NCBI GenBank assembly: GCA_020850945.1
Contig: JADZDR010000077.1
Location: 1-54,981, forward strand
Length of the DNA stretch: 54,981 nucleotides
DNA from: Acidimicrobiia bacterium
GTDB lineage: Bacteria > Actinomycetota > Acidimicrobiia > UBA2766
Direction: 5' to 3'
Shown here piece after piece: positions 44,728-53,279 of the stretch. The notes under the pieces were generated by a model, which saw only the letters and a list, made by a program, of their open reading frames with translations, did not search any database and had not been told where the DNA came from. Each line of letters opens with the position of its first letter. Position 1 is the first letter of the stretch. Made by a program: the position numbers and the translations under genes.

Positions 44728-45489
44728 GTGATCGACAACATCGACCTCTGGTCACACCTGAACCGTGAGCTCACGGACCGCGGGGCCACCGCGATGTGGG
44801 CTGCCGACGAGGTCACGTGGGGGCTGTTCGCCGTACCGGAGCGCGAGCTCGGAGTCCTCGGTGACGTGTCGGGCATCGACGTGCTCGATCTCGGCTGCGG
44901 CACAGGTTGGCTGTGCGCCTGGCTCGCGCGGCGGGGCGCGGTTCCGGTCGGTCTCGACGTGAGCAGACCGCAACTCGAGACGGCGCGTCGGTGCGGGCGG
45001 GAGTTCGGGATCGACTTCCCCCTCGTCGAGGCGAGCGCGGAGGAGATACCTCTCGCCTCGTCCGCCTTCGATCTCGTCGTGAGCGAATACGGGGCTGCAC
45101 CGTGGTGCGAGCCGGATCGGTGGCTGGGTGAGGCGGCCCGGGTGCTACGGCCGGGGGGGAGGCTGGTCTTCCTCACGAACAGCGTCCTTGCCGCCCTGTG
45201 CGTGCCTAGCGAAGGCGGATTCGCGGGGGATCGCCTCCTCCGTGGCATGCGCGACATCCGTCGCATCACGTGGCCGGGTGGTGGGACCGAACACCATCCG
45301 GGTCACGGGGAGTGGATCCGTGCCATCCGCGGGGCCGGTCTCGAGATCGAGGCCCTCCACGAGTTGTACCCGCCCGCCGGGGCGACAGTCCGGGAACCCT
45401 ACGAGATCGTCACGCCCGAATGGGCGGCCCGCTGGCCCGCCGAAGACGTGTGGGTGGCGCGTCGGCCGCGGGCCCGCCCGAGGCTGTGA
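44728..45489 (+). CDS. Class I SAM-dependent methyltransferase
   Basis: A 253-residue methyltransferase. Motif I is IDVLDLGCGTGWLCAWLA, the acidic post-II residue is in PVGLDVSRPQ, and post-I motifs are in FDLVVSEYGAAPWCEPDRW and ARVLRPGGRLVFL. GTG 44728 follows GGAAGGA. Substrate unknown; not linked by overlap to its neighbours. Confidence 0.87.
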   Translation: MIDNIDLWSHLNRELTDRGATAMWAADEVTWGLFAVPERELGVLGDVSGIDVLDLGCGTGWLCAWLARRGAVPVGLDVSRPQLETARRCGREFGIDFPLVEASAEEIPLASSAFDLVVSEYGAAPWCEPDRWLGEAARVLRPGGRLVFLTNSVLAALCVPSEGGFAGDRLLRGMRDIRRITWPGGGTEHHPGHGEWIRAIRGAGLEIEALHELYPPAGATVREPYEIVTPEWAARWPAEDVWVARRPRARPRL

Positions 45490-45540
45490 GCACGTGGGCC
45501 GCCAAGGTCGGGCGCGGGCTCCTCATCCACCGTAATGGCC

Positions 45541-45563
45541 CGATATCATAACCGTTATTATCG
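45541..45563. promoter_or_regulatory. Palindromic operator-like site before the flavoprotein gene
   Basis: ATAAC (45548-45552) and GTTAT (45554-45558) form an inverted repeat around one base. CGATA (45541-45545) and TATCG (45559-45563) form an outer pair. It lies 19 nt before the GTG start. The half-site ATAAC resembles those of the 9428-9443 palindrome, though with different spacing (1 versus 4 nt). Confidence 0.4.
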
Positions 45564-45581
45564 AGTCGAGGGGGCCGTCGC

Positions 45582-47051
45582 GTGTACGACGTCATCGTGA
45601 TCGGAGCCGGCTACGGGGGCGTGACATGCGCTGCCTTGCTCGCCGAGGAGGGCCACCGTGTCCTTCTCCTCGACAAGAACGAACAGCCCGGCGGCAAGGC
45701 CATGACCGTGAGAGCGGCCGGCTTCGGCTACGAACTCTGGCCGATCGCAGGCGGGCCGGCCGACGGATCGAAGTTCGCCGACCTCGCCCGTGTCGTGGGT
45801 CTCGATCCAGACGACGTGATCCTCCTCCCCGCGGAAGCGGGCGAGTTCCGCTACATCCGCCCCGACGGGACGACGGCTGTCGTGCCGTTCTCCGCCCGGC
45901 CCGCGGCCGACCCGGCCGCCGCCGTGCGGCTGCCGCAGGACCTCGGCGCCACAGAGGAGGAGACGGCGGGCATGATGCGGCTCGTCGCCGGCGTCTTCTC
46001 CATGCCCGAGGACGAGATCGCCGCCCTCGACACGCAGGATGCCGCCACGTGGGTGCGTGACCTCGGGATCGGCCGCCCCCTCGAGTCCTACATGTTCATG
46101 CTCTTCAACCTCCTCTTCGTCGTGGCCGTCGACCGGTTGCCTGCCTCCGAGGCGGTCCGCACGCTGCGCGACTTCTTCGCCGGAGGCGGCGGTCGCTACC
46201 ACCGGGGTGGCTTCGCGCGGCTTGCCGAGGCCGCCGCCGACCACGTCGTGAGCCGAGGCGGCGAGTACCGGCCGGGCACGACTGTCACGACCCTGCTCGT
46301 CGAGGACGGGCGCGTCGTGGGTGTGTCCACGCCCACCGGCGAGCTCCGGGCCCGGGTGGTCGTCTCGAACGCGGGAATCCAGCCGACGGTTCTGCACCTT
46401 GCGCCGGACGGCACATTTCCCCCGGACTACGTGGACCGCGTGCGCTCTCTCGAACCGTCGTGGGCGTTCGTCGGCCAGCGGTACACGCTCGACACCTGCG
46501 TGATCGACGCCCCCATGATCCTGCGCTTCTCGGACGACTCTTGGTGGGACACCGAGCGCTTCGCGCGGGCTGAGAGCGGCGACTGGCCGGAGGACCCCCT
46601 TCTCTTCATCACGACACCCGCCTGCTACGACCCGGACCTCGCGCCCGCGGGACAGCAGATGCTCCTCGCCGGAACCATGTGCTCTCCCGACCCCGACTCG
46701 CCCATGAACGAAGCGGCGATCGCCCAGGTCGATCGCCTCGTCCGCGCGAACTGGCCCGACGTGACCCAACACCTCGTGAAGGCGGAGCCGTTCACGGCCC
46801 GGCATGCGTCCGTGGCGAGCCGCGCAGCCGTCGTCCCCGGCCAGGGCGGCGAGTGCATCGGCCTCGCCCAGGTCATCGGCCAGTGCGGCGCCACGAAACC
46901 CGCCGTGACCGCACCCGTCCCCGGCCTCTACTTCTGCGGCTGCGACGCCGGGGGCTACGGCTGTGGCACACACCAGGCCGTCGATTCGGGTTTCAACGTG
47001 GCTCGCATCGTCTCGACGGCACTCGCGGGCGCGGAGGCCACGCATGCCTGA
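45582..47051 (+). CDS. NAD(P)/FAD-dependent oxidoreductase, phytoene-dehydrogenase-like
   Basis: A 489-residue flavoprotein. The N-terminal YDVIVIGAGYGGVTCAALLA motif, LLDKNEQPGGKA and a C-terminal GLYFCGCDAGGYGCGTHQA close the FAD site. It is related to carotenoid desaturase/isomerase-type amine oxidoreductases. No carotenoid gene adjoins, so the natural substrate is unknown. GTG 45582 has GAGGGGG upstream. It overlaps the next gene by 8 nt and is preceded by a palindromic operator. Confidence 0.88.
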   Translation: MYDVIVIGAGYGGVTCAALLAEEGHRVLLLDKNEQPGGKAMTVRAAGFGYELWPIAGGPADGSKFADLARVVGLDPDDVILLPAEAGEFRYIRPDGTTAVVPFSARPAADPAAAVRLPQDLGATEEETAGMMRLVAGVFSMPEDEIAALDTQDAATWVRDLGIGRPLESYMFMLFNLLFVVAVDRLPASEAVRTLRDFFAGGGGRYHRGGFARLAEAAADHVVSRGGEYRPGTTVTTLLVEDGRVVGVSTPTGELRARVVVSNAGIQPTVLHLAPDGTFPPDYVDRVRSLEPSWAFVGQRYTLDTCVIDAPMILRFSDDSWWDTERFARAESGDWPEDPLLFITTPACYDPDLAPAGQQMLLAGTMCSPDPDSPMNEAAIAQVDRLVRANWPDVTQHLVKAEPFTARHASVASRAAVVPGQGGECIGLAQVIGQCGATKPAVTAPVPGLYFCGCDAGGYGCGTHQAVDSGFNVARIVSTALAGAEATHA

Positions 47052-47691
47052 CAAACGGACGGCCGCCGCCTGCGACCTGCCCCACGCCGAGAGGCTCGAG
47101 ATCCTGGGGCGGTTCTTCTCGGCTCACCCGGGAACGCCAGGCGGACCGCCCGGCCTCGGCGCCGCGGCCCTCGACTTCGTCGCCTGGCTCGGGCAGAGCG
47201 GCCGTCTCGACGATTCGTGTGGGTCTCCGTGGTGGCGGACCCTCAACGGCGCCCTCGTCCTCGACCTCGCGGATGCCCTCGTGGGAATCGGCTCCGGCAC
47301 CGGATCCGCGGCCTGGCTCGACTATGCGGCCGCGGCGGGCCCCGCGGGCACCGACCACGCGCAGACGATCTTCTGGCAGGCACATCAGACGTCACTGCAC
47401 GCGGTGATCCCCAGCGCCCACGACCTCCTCGCAGCCGAACCTGTGCACGAACGCGACTTCATCGCATGCGCGATCGAAATCGTCGATCTCGCCGCTCTCC
47501 GCGGGCAGCCGACGGACACCGAGGCGCTCGGCCTCCTCACAGAGCGGCTCTACCCGCGCCACTACCCGCTGGCAGAGCCTCTGTCCGCCGACTTGTGTCG
47601 TCTTCGCCTCGCCGCCTCGAAGCGTCACGCCGGTCCCCGCGTGGGGCTCGGCTCCGAGATCTGGGGTGGGGAACGGAGAGTGGCCGGCTGA
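47044..47691 (+). CDS. Hypothetical protein coupled to the flavoprotein
   Basis: A 215-residue, mostly helical, soluble protein with no recognised family. It carries a Gly/Pro-rich early part (GTPGGPPGLGAAALDFVAWL) and a His-containing segment DHAQTIFWQAHQTSLHAVIP. The 8-nt overlap with the flavoprotein gene suggests joint function. It ends before an intergenic repeat. Confidence 0.6.
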   Translation: MPDKRTAAACDLPHAERLEILGRFFSAHPGTPGGPPGLGAAALDFVAWLGQSGRLDDSCGSPWWRTLNGALVLDLADALVGIGSGTGSAAWLDYAAAAGPAGTDHAQTIFWQAHQTSLHAVIPSAHDLLAAEPVHERDFIACAIEIVDLAALRGQPTDTEALGLLTERLYPRHYPLAEPLSADLCRLRLAASKRHAGPRVGLGSEIWGGERRVAG

Positions 47692-47745
47692 GTCGACGAG
47701 GCGGGTCAGACGAGTCGGGCCAGGTCGCGCCGGGTCGGGCCGGAT

Positions 47746-47792
47746 GGTTGTGAGGATCTGACCCGCTCTCACACGGTCAAGTCCTCACGACC
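47746..47792. repeat. Intergenic palindromic repeat, copy 2
   Basis: GGTTGTGAGGA (47746-47756) and TCCTCACGACC (47782-47792) pair with one wobble around a 25-nt loop beginning TCTGACCCGC and ending GTCAAG. It matches copy 1 at 25500 in stem, loop length and loop ends. It lies between convergent genes and overlaps the stop of the minus-strand gene, a terminator-like position. Confidence 0.6.
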
Positions 47793-48323
47793 CGCCGAGG
47801 GCGGGAAGCGGAACTGCATCGTGCGTACGCATGCGCCCGTGTCGTGCATGAGGCAGCCGAGCGTGTCGGGTGTGATCTCCCACGCGACGTCGAGGGTGTC
47901 CATCCAGCCGTAGATGCGTTCGAAGATCCCGCATTCGTAGCGGTCGGCCACGCCCAGCATCGTGACACCGTCGAACGCGAAGCAGGACCTCCATTCGAAG
48001 CGGACGGAGTCCGTCTCGGGAAACCACGTCCACTCGAAGTCCATGAAGTCGCCCATCACGAGGTCGGCCGCCCCTTCGAAGAAGCGCCGCATCTCCGCGA
48101 GCGTGGTGACGGCCTCCATGTCGAGCACGCGCAGGAGGCGGCGCGCCTCGATCGCCGCCATCGACCTCACTGCCTGCCGGTTAAGGGTGTTCGCGGTCTC
48201 GATGCCGAGCTCGGCCACGGCGGTTCCGAACCACATGGCGTCATGCGTCATCCAGTTCTTGACGAGGAGGTCCTTGAGGCGCGCCTTGTCGACCCCGTCG
48301 AGGATCTCGCCCGGCGGGCTCAC
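47769..48323 (-). CDS. Conserved hypothetical (DUF6125-like)
   Basis: A 184-residue soluble protein. An early LLVKNWMTHDAMWFGTAVAE segment, FEWTWFPETDSVRFEWRSC, and Cys/His residues near the end (LGCLMHDTGACVRTM) suggest a metal- or cofactor-binding fold. I associate this pattern with DUF6125-like proteins, but not firmly. Its start overlaps the hemerythrin stop by 4 nt (GTGA), so the two are coupled. Confidence 0.6.
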   Translation of the reverse strand: MSPPGEILDGVDKARLKDLLVKNWMTHDAMWFGTAVAELGIETANTLNRQAVRSMAAIEARRLLRVLDMEAVTTLAEMRRFFEGAADLVMGDFMDFEWTWFPETDSVRFEWRSCFAFDGVTMLGVADRYECGIFERIYGWMDTLDVAWEITPDTLGCLMHDTGACVRTMQFRFPPSAGREDLTV

Positions 48324-48850
48324 CTGCGGCCTCGCATCTCGGCCCGGATGTCGGCCAGCTCACGCTCACCGAGCATCCGCTCCAGGGCGGGGAAGAGGTC
48401 GTTCTCCTCGAGGTCGAGGTGTTCCCGCCAGAGGGGTTCGAGCACTGCCACGGTCTCGCCGAGACGCGTCGCTGTCTCTCCCGTGAGGGTCTCGGGAGCC
48501 GTGGCGACACCGCCGGTCAGCGCGACGAGGGTCGCGGTCGGCCCGTGCAACTTCTCGTGCTGGCGTGTCATCTCGTCGAGCATGACATCGACGTCGGCGT
48601 CACGGCCGGCGACGCGGGGCCGGAGGGACTCCTCCTCGTCCGCCTCGTGGTGGGGCAGCGCCTCTCCGAAGTAGCTGGCGACACCTGTTGCGGCCTCGAC
48701 GATGTCCTCGTGTCGAGTCCCGTCCGGGAGGGCGGCGAGCCGTGCCGCCACTTCCATGAACGAGCGGATCCGGGCGTGGCATTCGAGGAGGGCGGCCACG
48801 ACACCCGGATCGTCGTCGCGGGCGTGTTTCGGCGTGACTTGGAGGCGCAT
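48320..48850 (-). CDS. Hemerythrin domain-containing protein
   Basis: A 176-residue four-helix protein with di-iron ligands expected in ALLECHARIRSFM, EALPHHEADEEESL, RQHEKLHGP and WREHLDLEENDLFPAL. Such proteins sense or bind oxygen, or store iron. It is translationally coupled to the downstream hypothetical gene. ATG 48850 start. Confidence 0.88.
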   Translation of the reverse strand: MRLQVTPKHARDDDPGVVAALLECHARIRSFMEVAARLAALPDGTRHEDIVEAATGVASYFGEALPHHEADEEESLRPRVAGRDADVDVMLDEMTRQHEKLHGPTATLVALTGGVATAPETLTGETATRLGETVAVLEPLWREHLDLEENDLFPALERMLGERELADIRAEMRGRR

Positions 48851-48907
48851 GGACCGAGACTACGCCCCTGACCCGTGTCCCCGACAAGGCCTCTCCCCGG
48901 CCTCGGC

Positions 48908-50518
48908 CTAGCGCTCGATCTCGAAGCCGGACGCGACGCGATCCCAGGTCGCTCCCGTGACACCCCGCTCGCGCAGCTCGAACTTGCGGACACGCCCGTT
49001 GGGTGTCGTGGGCAGCTCGCTCACGAACTCGACGTATCGGGGCACCGCGAAGTAGGGGGCGTTGTCGTTCACCCAGCGGCACAGGTCCTCCGCCGTGAGT
49101 TCGGCATCCGGCTGGAGGACGACGTCGAGCTTGATCTCGGCTTCGGAGTCGAGCTCGGCCGTGACGCCGAACGCGGCGCTCTGCAGCACGGCCGGATGCG
49201 AGTTGACGGTGGCCTCGACTGCGAAGGAGCTCACGCTGCGGCCCTTGTGGCGGATGTAGTCGGCCTTGCGGTCGACGAAGTAGTAGTGGCCGTTCTCGTC
49301 GCATCGGGCGAGGTCCCCCGTGTGGTACCAGAGGTTGCGGAACGCGGCGAGTGTCGCCTCGGGGTTGTGGAAGTAGCCGTTGAAGATCCCGAAGGGCTCC
49401 TTCGTGCGCACGCACATCTCTCCGACCTCACCCGTCTGCACGGGGTTGTCGTCGTCGTCGAGGAGGGCGAGCTCGATGCTGTCGTTCGGCTTCCCCGACG
49501 AGTTCGCGCCCCATTCGGTCTTGCCGTCGTCCACACGCGAGAGGACGCCGAGCATCTCGCTCTGCCCGTAACCCTGGAATATCTGCTCGATGCCGAACCG
49601 GGCCTTGAACGGCTCGATCAGGTTCTCGGGCATCGGGATCGCCGAGGCCACCCGGACCGGGTTCTCGGCGTCGTCGGGCTTCTCGGGTGCCTGCCAGAGG
49701 TAGATGTGCATCGCGCCGAGCGTGATCGTGTGGGTGGCGCCGTAGTGCCGGGTGCGGTTCCAGAACTCGGCCGGGGAGAAGTGGCGGTCGAGGCCGAAGG
49801 GAACGCCGCAGATGAGGGATCTGTAGATGACGGTGACCCACGCACCCGTGTTGTAGAGCGGCATGCACGAGTAGAGGACGTCACCCTCCCGGATGTCGGC
49901 TGTGCGGATCCCCTCCTCGGACCCGAAGACCCAGCAGTTGTGGCTCTGCTCGACCCCCTTCGAGCGTCCTGTCGTCCCCGACGTCCACATGACAGCCGCC
50001 GTGTCGCCGTGGTGGATGTCGACCGCGGGCGGGGTCGCACCCTCCACCGGCAGCCCGTCGAGGGGATGGAGTGTGGTGCCGGGCAGCACGGCTCCCGCCT
50101 CGCCTCTCACGACCACGTGGTCGAAGAGCCGTGCCGGGCCGAGTTGTGCCACGCGGTCGAGGAGGTCTCCGTCGGTAAGGAGCACGCGGGCCCGCGATTC
50201 CTCGAAGCTCTCGCGAAGCCAGTCGCCCTTGTAGTCGCTGTTCGTCGGCACCCAGATCGCGCCGAGCCGGTTCAGGGCGAAGGTGGCGATGACGACCTCG
50301 GGCCCGCCGTCCATGAACAGCGCAACCGTGTCGCCCTGGCGGACACCGAGGTCGGCGAGGCCGGCCGCGTATGCGTCGGCGAGCGCGTCGACTCGACCGA
50401 AGGAGTACGTGTCGACGTCGTCGATCATGAACGCGGCGTCGGGGTCGTGCTCGGCCTGGCGCGTGAGGAGTCGCCCCAGGACTCGGTCGCGCCGTTCCGT
50501 CAAGTCCAGCCTGTTCAT
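48908..50518 (-). CDS. AMP-dependent acyl-CoA synthetase/ligase
   Basis: A 536-residue ANL-superfamily enzyme activating a carboxylic acid to its acyl-CoA. The P-loop is MWTSGTTGRSKGVEQSH, the adenylate motif is FQGYGQSEM, and the hinge and core motifs are WYHTGDLARCDENG and VDRKADYIRHKGRSVSS. The usual catalytic Lys is near the C-terminus in NGRVRKFEL. The substrate cannot be read; proteins like this include long-chain and carnitine/crotonobetaine-type CoA ligases. ATG 50518 is preferred to the longer frame. Confidence 0.92.
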   Translation of the reverse strand: MNRLDLTERRDRVLGRLLTRQAEHDPDAAFMIDDVDTYSFGRVDALADAYAAGLADLGVRQGDTVALFMDGGPEVVIATFALNRLGAIWVPTNSDYKGDWLRESFEESRARVLLTDGDLLDRVAQLGPARLFDHVVVRGEAGAVLPGTTLHPLDGLPVEGATPPAVDIHHGDTAAVMWTSGTTGRSKGVEQSHNCWVFGSEEGIRTADIREGDVLYSCMPLYNTGAWVTVIYRSLICGVPFGLDRHFSPAEFWNRTRHYGATHTITLGAMHIYLWQAPEKPDDAENPVRVASAIPMPENLIEPFKARFGIEQIFQGYGQSEMLGVLSRVDDGKTEWGANSSGKPNDSIELALLDDDDNPVQTGEVGEMCVRTKEPFGIFNGYFHNPEATLAAFRNLWYHTGDLARCDENGHYYFVDRKADYIRHKGRSVSSFAVEATVNSHPAVLQSAAFGVTAELDSEAEIKLDVVLQPDAELTAEDLCRWVNDNAPYFAVPRYVEFVSELPTTPNGRVRKFELRERGVTGATWDRVASGFEIER

Positions 50519-50627
50519 CGCCCTCGCTTCCCGCTCTGCCGACCCACCGACGCGTGGTCGGGATTCCACCGGAAGGTAGCAACGGTGCCGCCACGTACCC
50601 CGAGGAGAGAAGGGAGTCCGGGGGCGG

Positions 50628-51590
50628 TCAGCGAGGTAGGCCGCGGATGATTTGGCGCGTCCGATCGGCATCGACGGGTGCCCCGACTGCCTCGAAGACC
50701 TCGACGGCACGGGCGAGATGGACGTGGGCATCCGTGGGCGCTGACGCGACGGCGCCTTCTCTGCCGACGAGGAAGAGGGCGCGCGCCTGCCGGTAGGTGC
50801 CGGGAGGCTGGAGCTGCGCCGCGGCCGCAGCCGCTTCCAGGTCGCCTCGCCTCAGCGCGTCGGCGAGGTCCCGCACGGGTCCGAGCAGCGGGACGTCGGG
50901 GAACCGGATCTGCGGCAGCTCCGACGAGGCCCGCGTCGCCTCGAGGGCGTCGAACGCCACGAGCGAGACGGCTCCGAACAGACCCGCTTCCTCGCAGTCC
51001 CCCACGAGGGCTGCGTAGCGGGCGGCGGCGCTGTCTCGGCGTCCGAGGACGAGATCCACTCGCGCCGCGATCAGGGCGGTGATCAGCGAAGCGGTCCTGT
51101 CGGGGGGCGGGAGGGGTGTGACCGCTTCCAGCTCCTGCGCACGTGCGATGTCGTGGCCGGACGCGACGAGGAGTCCGAGGAGGCGGTAGAGCGGAGTCGC
51201 GCGGGTCCAGTCCTCACCTACACGTTCCCGCAGCGCCGCGGCAGCCGCCCCGAAGCGTCCCTGCAGGGCTTTCGTCAACACGTCGAGCGGTGCGACCACC
51301 GGATTCCCTGCCGTGTCGGCCGTGGCGCCGTCCTCGGCCGGCGGCGTGACACCGGCGACGGCGAGCGCGAAGGCCTGCAGGCAGCGGTCCGCGGGACCGG
51401 CGGGTGTCATGCTCGCCACGAACTGCGTGAGCCCGTCCGTCGCACCCTCGAGGGCCAGGCGCACGCACCTCAGCGCCGCATCCGAGAACTCCCCCGAGAC
51501 GGGCACATCCGGCGTCGCTCGCTCCGTCCCCTGCGGAGCGAGACTCGGCATGTCGTCGCGGGTTGCGAGACCGGTGTCTGTGGATGGCAT
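50628..51590 (-). CDS. Helical-repeat hypothetical in an SOS-linked unit
   Basis: A 320-residue all-alpha protein with no recognised family. Regular Ala/Leu-rich helix pairs run from about 40 to 318 and resemble TPR-like solenoids. The C-terminus (THAHVHLARAVEVFEAVG type, near the end) recalls helical regions of LuxR/MalT regulators, but no helix-turn-helix is present. It starts about 55 nt after the PcfJ-like gene on the same strand (ATG 51590, or GTG 51593), so it is probably the second gene of the SOS-controlled unit. Confidence 0.6.
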   Translation of the reverse strand: MPSTDTGLATRDDMPSLAPQGTERATPDVPVSGEFSDAALRCVRLALEGATDGLTQFVASMTPAGPADRCLQAFALAVAGVTPPAEDGATADTAGNPVVAPLDVLTKALQGRFGAAAAALRERVGEDWTRATPLYRLLGLLVASGHDIARAQELEAVTPLPPPDRTASLITALIAARVDLVLGRRDSAAARYAALVGDCEEAGLFGAVSLVAFDALEATRASSELPQIRFPDVPLLGPVRDLADALRRGDLEAAAAAAQLQPPGTYRQARALFLVGREGAVASAPTDAHVHLARAVEVFEAVGAPVDADRTRQIIRGLPR

Positions 51591-51645
51591 CACAGCTTCT
51601 CATCGGCGCCTGCCCCGGACCGGTGAAGCGTCCGGGCAGGCCGAG

Positions 51646-53016
51646 TCAGCCCACGCTGCCCACGGGGCTGTCCACGAGCCCGCACAGCCGCAGGTACGTG
51701 ATCACCGGCCTCGCCATCCCCGCCGGCACCGGCCTGTTGTGGGGGCCGAGGAACTGCATGATCGTCCTCGATTCGGGACGAAGCTCGAGTGCCGCCACGA
51801 GTTGGCGGCCACGCCGCACACCGACCACGACAGACATTCCCGCGGCCACGGCCAGGCCGAAGCCGCCGAGGCAGTTCTGCTGCGACCTGCCCCAGACCGT
51901 GAGCTCGTGGGCGCTCCACGGGAGGACGAGGGTGAGTTCACCGATCGCCGTGCCGTGCAGGTCGGCGATCCGAGGCGGGTACTCGAAGCGCGGCGGCAGC
52001 ACACGCCTGCGCACGGGCGGTGCGAGGCGGGGGATCGCGAGTGCCGCCGTTTCGGGGTCCGGCGCCGCCTCCGCGTTGGCCCGGGGGCGAGGTGGCGGAG
52101 CCGTGCCGCACTGCGGATAGGGCCGTCGCGGTCCCGGGTCGACACGTGCGACTGCGAGGCAGTCTCGTTCGAGGCGGTCGAGTCGGCTCGGCGGCTGCCG
52201 CTCGAGGTCGCGATGAACCGTGAGGAAGAGCCGCAGGATCCCGAGGAGGTGGCGGCCCGTGTCACGGCCGAGCGCGTCGACGGCAAGCCGGGCCGCCACG
52301 GACGGGCCGAGCAGTTCGAGGGCGCGCCGCATGTCGGCGACGTCGTCGTTCGTGGGGACCGTGCCCACGGGGCGTGCAGGGGTGGACATGACCGCGGCGA
52401 GGTGGTCGGGTTCGAGGACACGCGCCCCGGCGAGAGCGACGCCGACCTGCCACCACTGCACTTCGGGTCGCTCCGCCTCCGAGGCGTCCGGGCTCGGTGC
52501 CATGCAGCCCACGAACGCCCGCATGACCGGCCGGGTCGCCTTGGGTCCGAACGCCATGCGGGCTGCGTCCACAGCCGACTCCTGCCCGAGCGCCGGAGAT
52601 GCCCAGAGTGGGATCTCGCCTGCGGGGCGCACACCGGCGTCGTACGCGAAACCGAGCACAGGATGGGTCATCCCACCCAGGGCCGCCAGGGCACCGGTAT
52701 CCGTGCCGGCGCCGGGTGCCCACGTCTGCCATTCGCGGCTGCGGCGGTGCAGCCTCTCCGCCAACACCGGTCGGTCCCCTCCGTCCGGCCCGAACCCGCC
52801 GGCCGCAGCGGCGAGGACGTCGAGGACGGCCGCAGGCCGCGTGGACAGGTCGACCGCGCGCTTGCCCGAGAGGAAGAGGAGCTCGGCCCGGACCCGTGCC
52901 CCCGCCCGCGACACGCGCAGCCGCGGCTCACGACGCCCCTCGTCCTCCACTGCGACCACGGAGGCATCGGCCTCGTCGGTCCACCACACGCCCTCGCACA
53001 GGAGTTCCGCCGTCAT
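51646..53016 (-). CDS. PcfJ-like protein under a LexA-box promoter
   Basis: A 456-residue protein. Residues 1-330 are of unknown type, with a helical middle and a Pro/Arg-rich linker. The C-terminal domain (about 340-450) matches the PcfJ pattern: LTLVLPWSAHELTVWGRSQQ, then NCLGGFGLAVAAGMSVVVGV, LRPESRTIMQFLGPHNRPV. The Cys in RSQQNCLGG is the characteristic residue. PcfJ-like proteins come from conjugative plasmids and genomic islands; their activity is unknown. ATG 53016 is about 45 nt from a promoter overlapped by a perfect SOS box, which implies induction by DNA damage. Confidence 0.7.
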   Translation of the reverse strand: MTAELLCEGVWWTDEADASVVAVEDEGRREPRLRVSRAGARVRAELLFLSGKRAVDLSTRPAAVLDVLAAAAGGFGPDGGDRPVLAERLHRRSREWQTWAPGAGTDTGALAALGGMTHPVLGFAYDAGVRPAGEIPLWASPALGQESAVDAARMAFGPKATRPVMRAFVGCMAPSPDASEAERPEVQWWQVGVALAGARVLEPDHLAAVMSTPARPVGTVPTNDDVADMRRALELLGPSVAARLAVDALGRDTGRHLLGILRLFLTVHRDLERQPPSRLDRLERDCLAVARVDPGPRRPYPQCGTAPPPRPRANAEAAPDPETAALAIPRLAPPVRRRVLPPRFEYPPRIADLHGTAIGELTLVLPWSAHELTVWGRSQQNCLGGFGLAVAAGMSVVVGVRRGRQLVAALELRPESRTIMQFLGPHNRPVPAGMARPVITYLRLCGLVDSPVGSVG

Positions 53017-53058
53017 CGCCCCTCGACCTCACAACTCACCAAGCAACCCGCACGAGAG

Positions 53059-53090
53059 TCGAACATACGTTCCCGCGACCAGTCCGTCAA
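53059..53090 (-). promoter_or_regulatory. SOS (LexA) box overlapping a sigma-70 type promoter
   Basis: On the minus strand, TTGACG (53090-53085) and TATGTT (53067-53062) are separated by exactly 17 nt, a near-ideal promoter. The -10 is overlapped by CGAACATACGTTCC (53060-53073 on the plus strand), which fits the Gram-positive LexA consensus CGAACRNRYGTTYC at every position. It points at the PcfJ-like gene starting at 53016. Confidence 0.78.
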
Positions 53091-53244
53091 CCCCCCGGAA
53101 ATCTGGACTGGCCCCCGTTTAGTCCCCGCTCCGGCGGCTCGAGTGCTTCGCACGTGAGTGTCTCTCCGTACCAAGTATGAGTCCCCTGGGGTGGTGGGGT
53201 TTGGGGGTCCACCGCGAGGTGAGCCACGGGCGTGATGCTCGGTG

Positions 53245-53260
53245 TGTACAGGCAAGTACA
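53245..53260. promoter_or_regulatory. Inverted repeat upstream of the Fic gene
   Basis: TGTAC (53245-53249) and GTACA (53256-53260) form an inverted repeat with a 6-nt spacer in the leader of the Fic gene. The Fic product has a C-terminal winged helix, so autoregulation is possible but not shown. Confidence 0.35.
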
Positions 53261-53279
53261 TACCAAGGAGATCACACCG

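Noticed and set aside
53188-53215. G-rich run upstream of fic as a possible G-quadruplex
   Set aside because: Only three runs of four or more G with a two-base run between; at best a weak two-layer structure, and G runs are common in this DNA.
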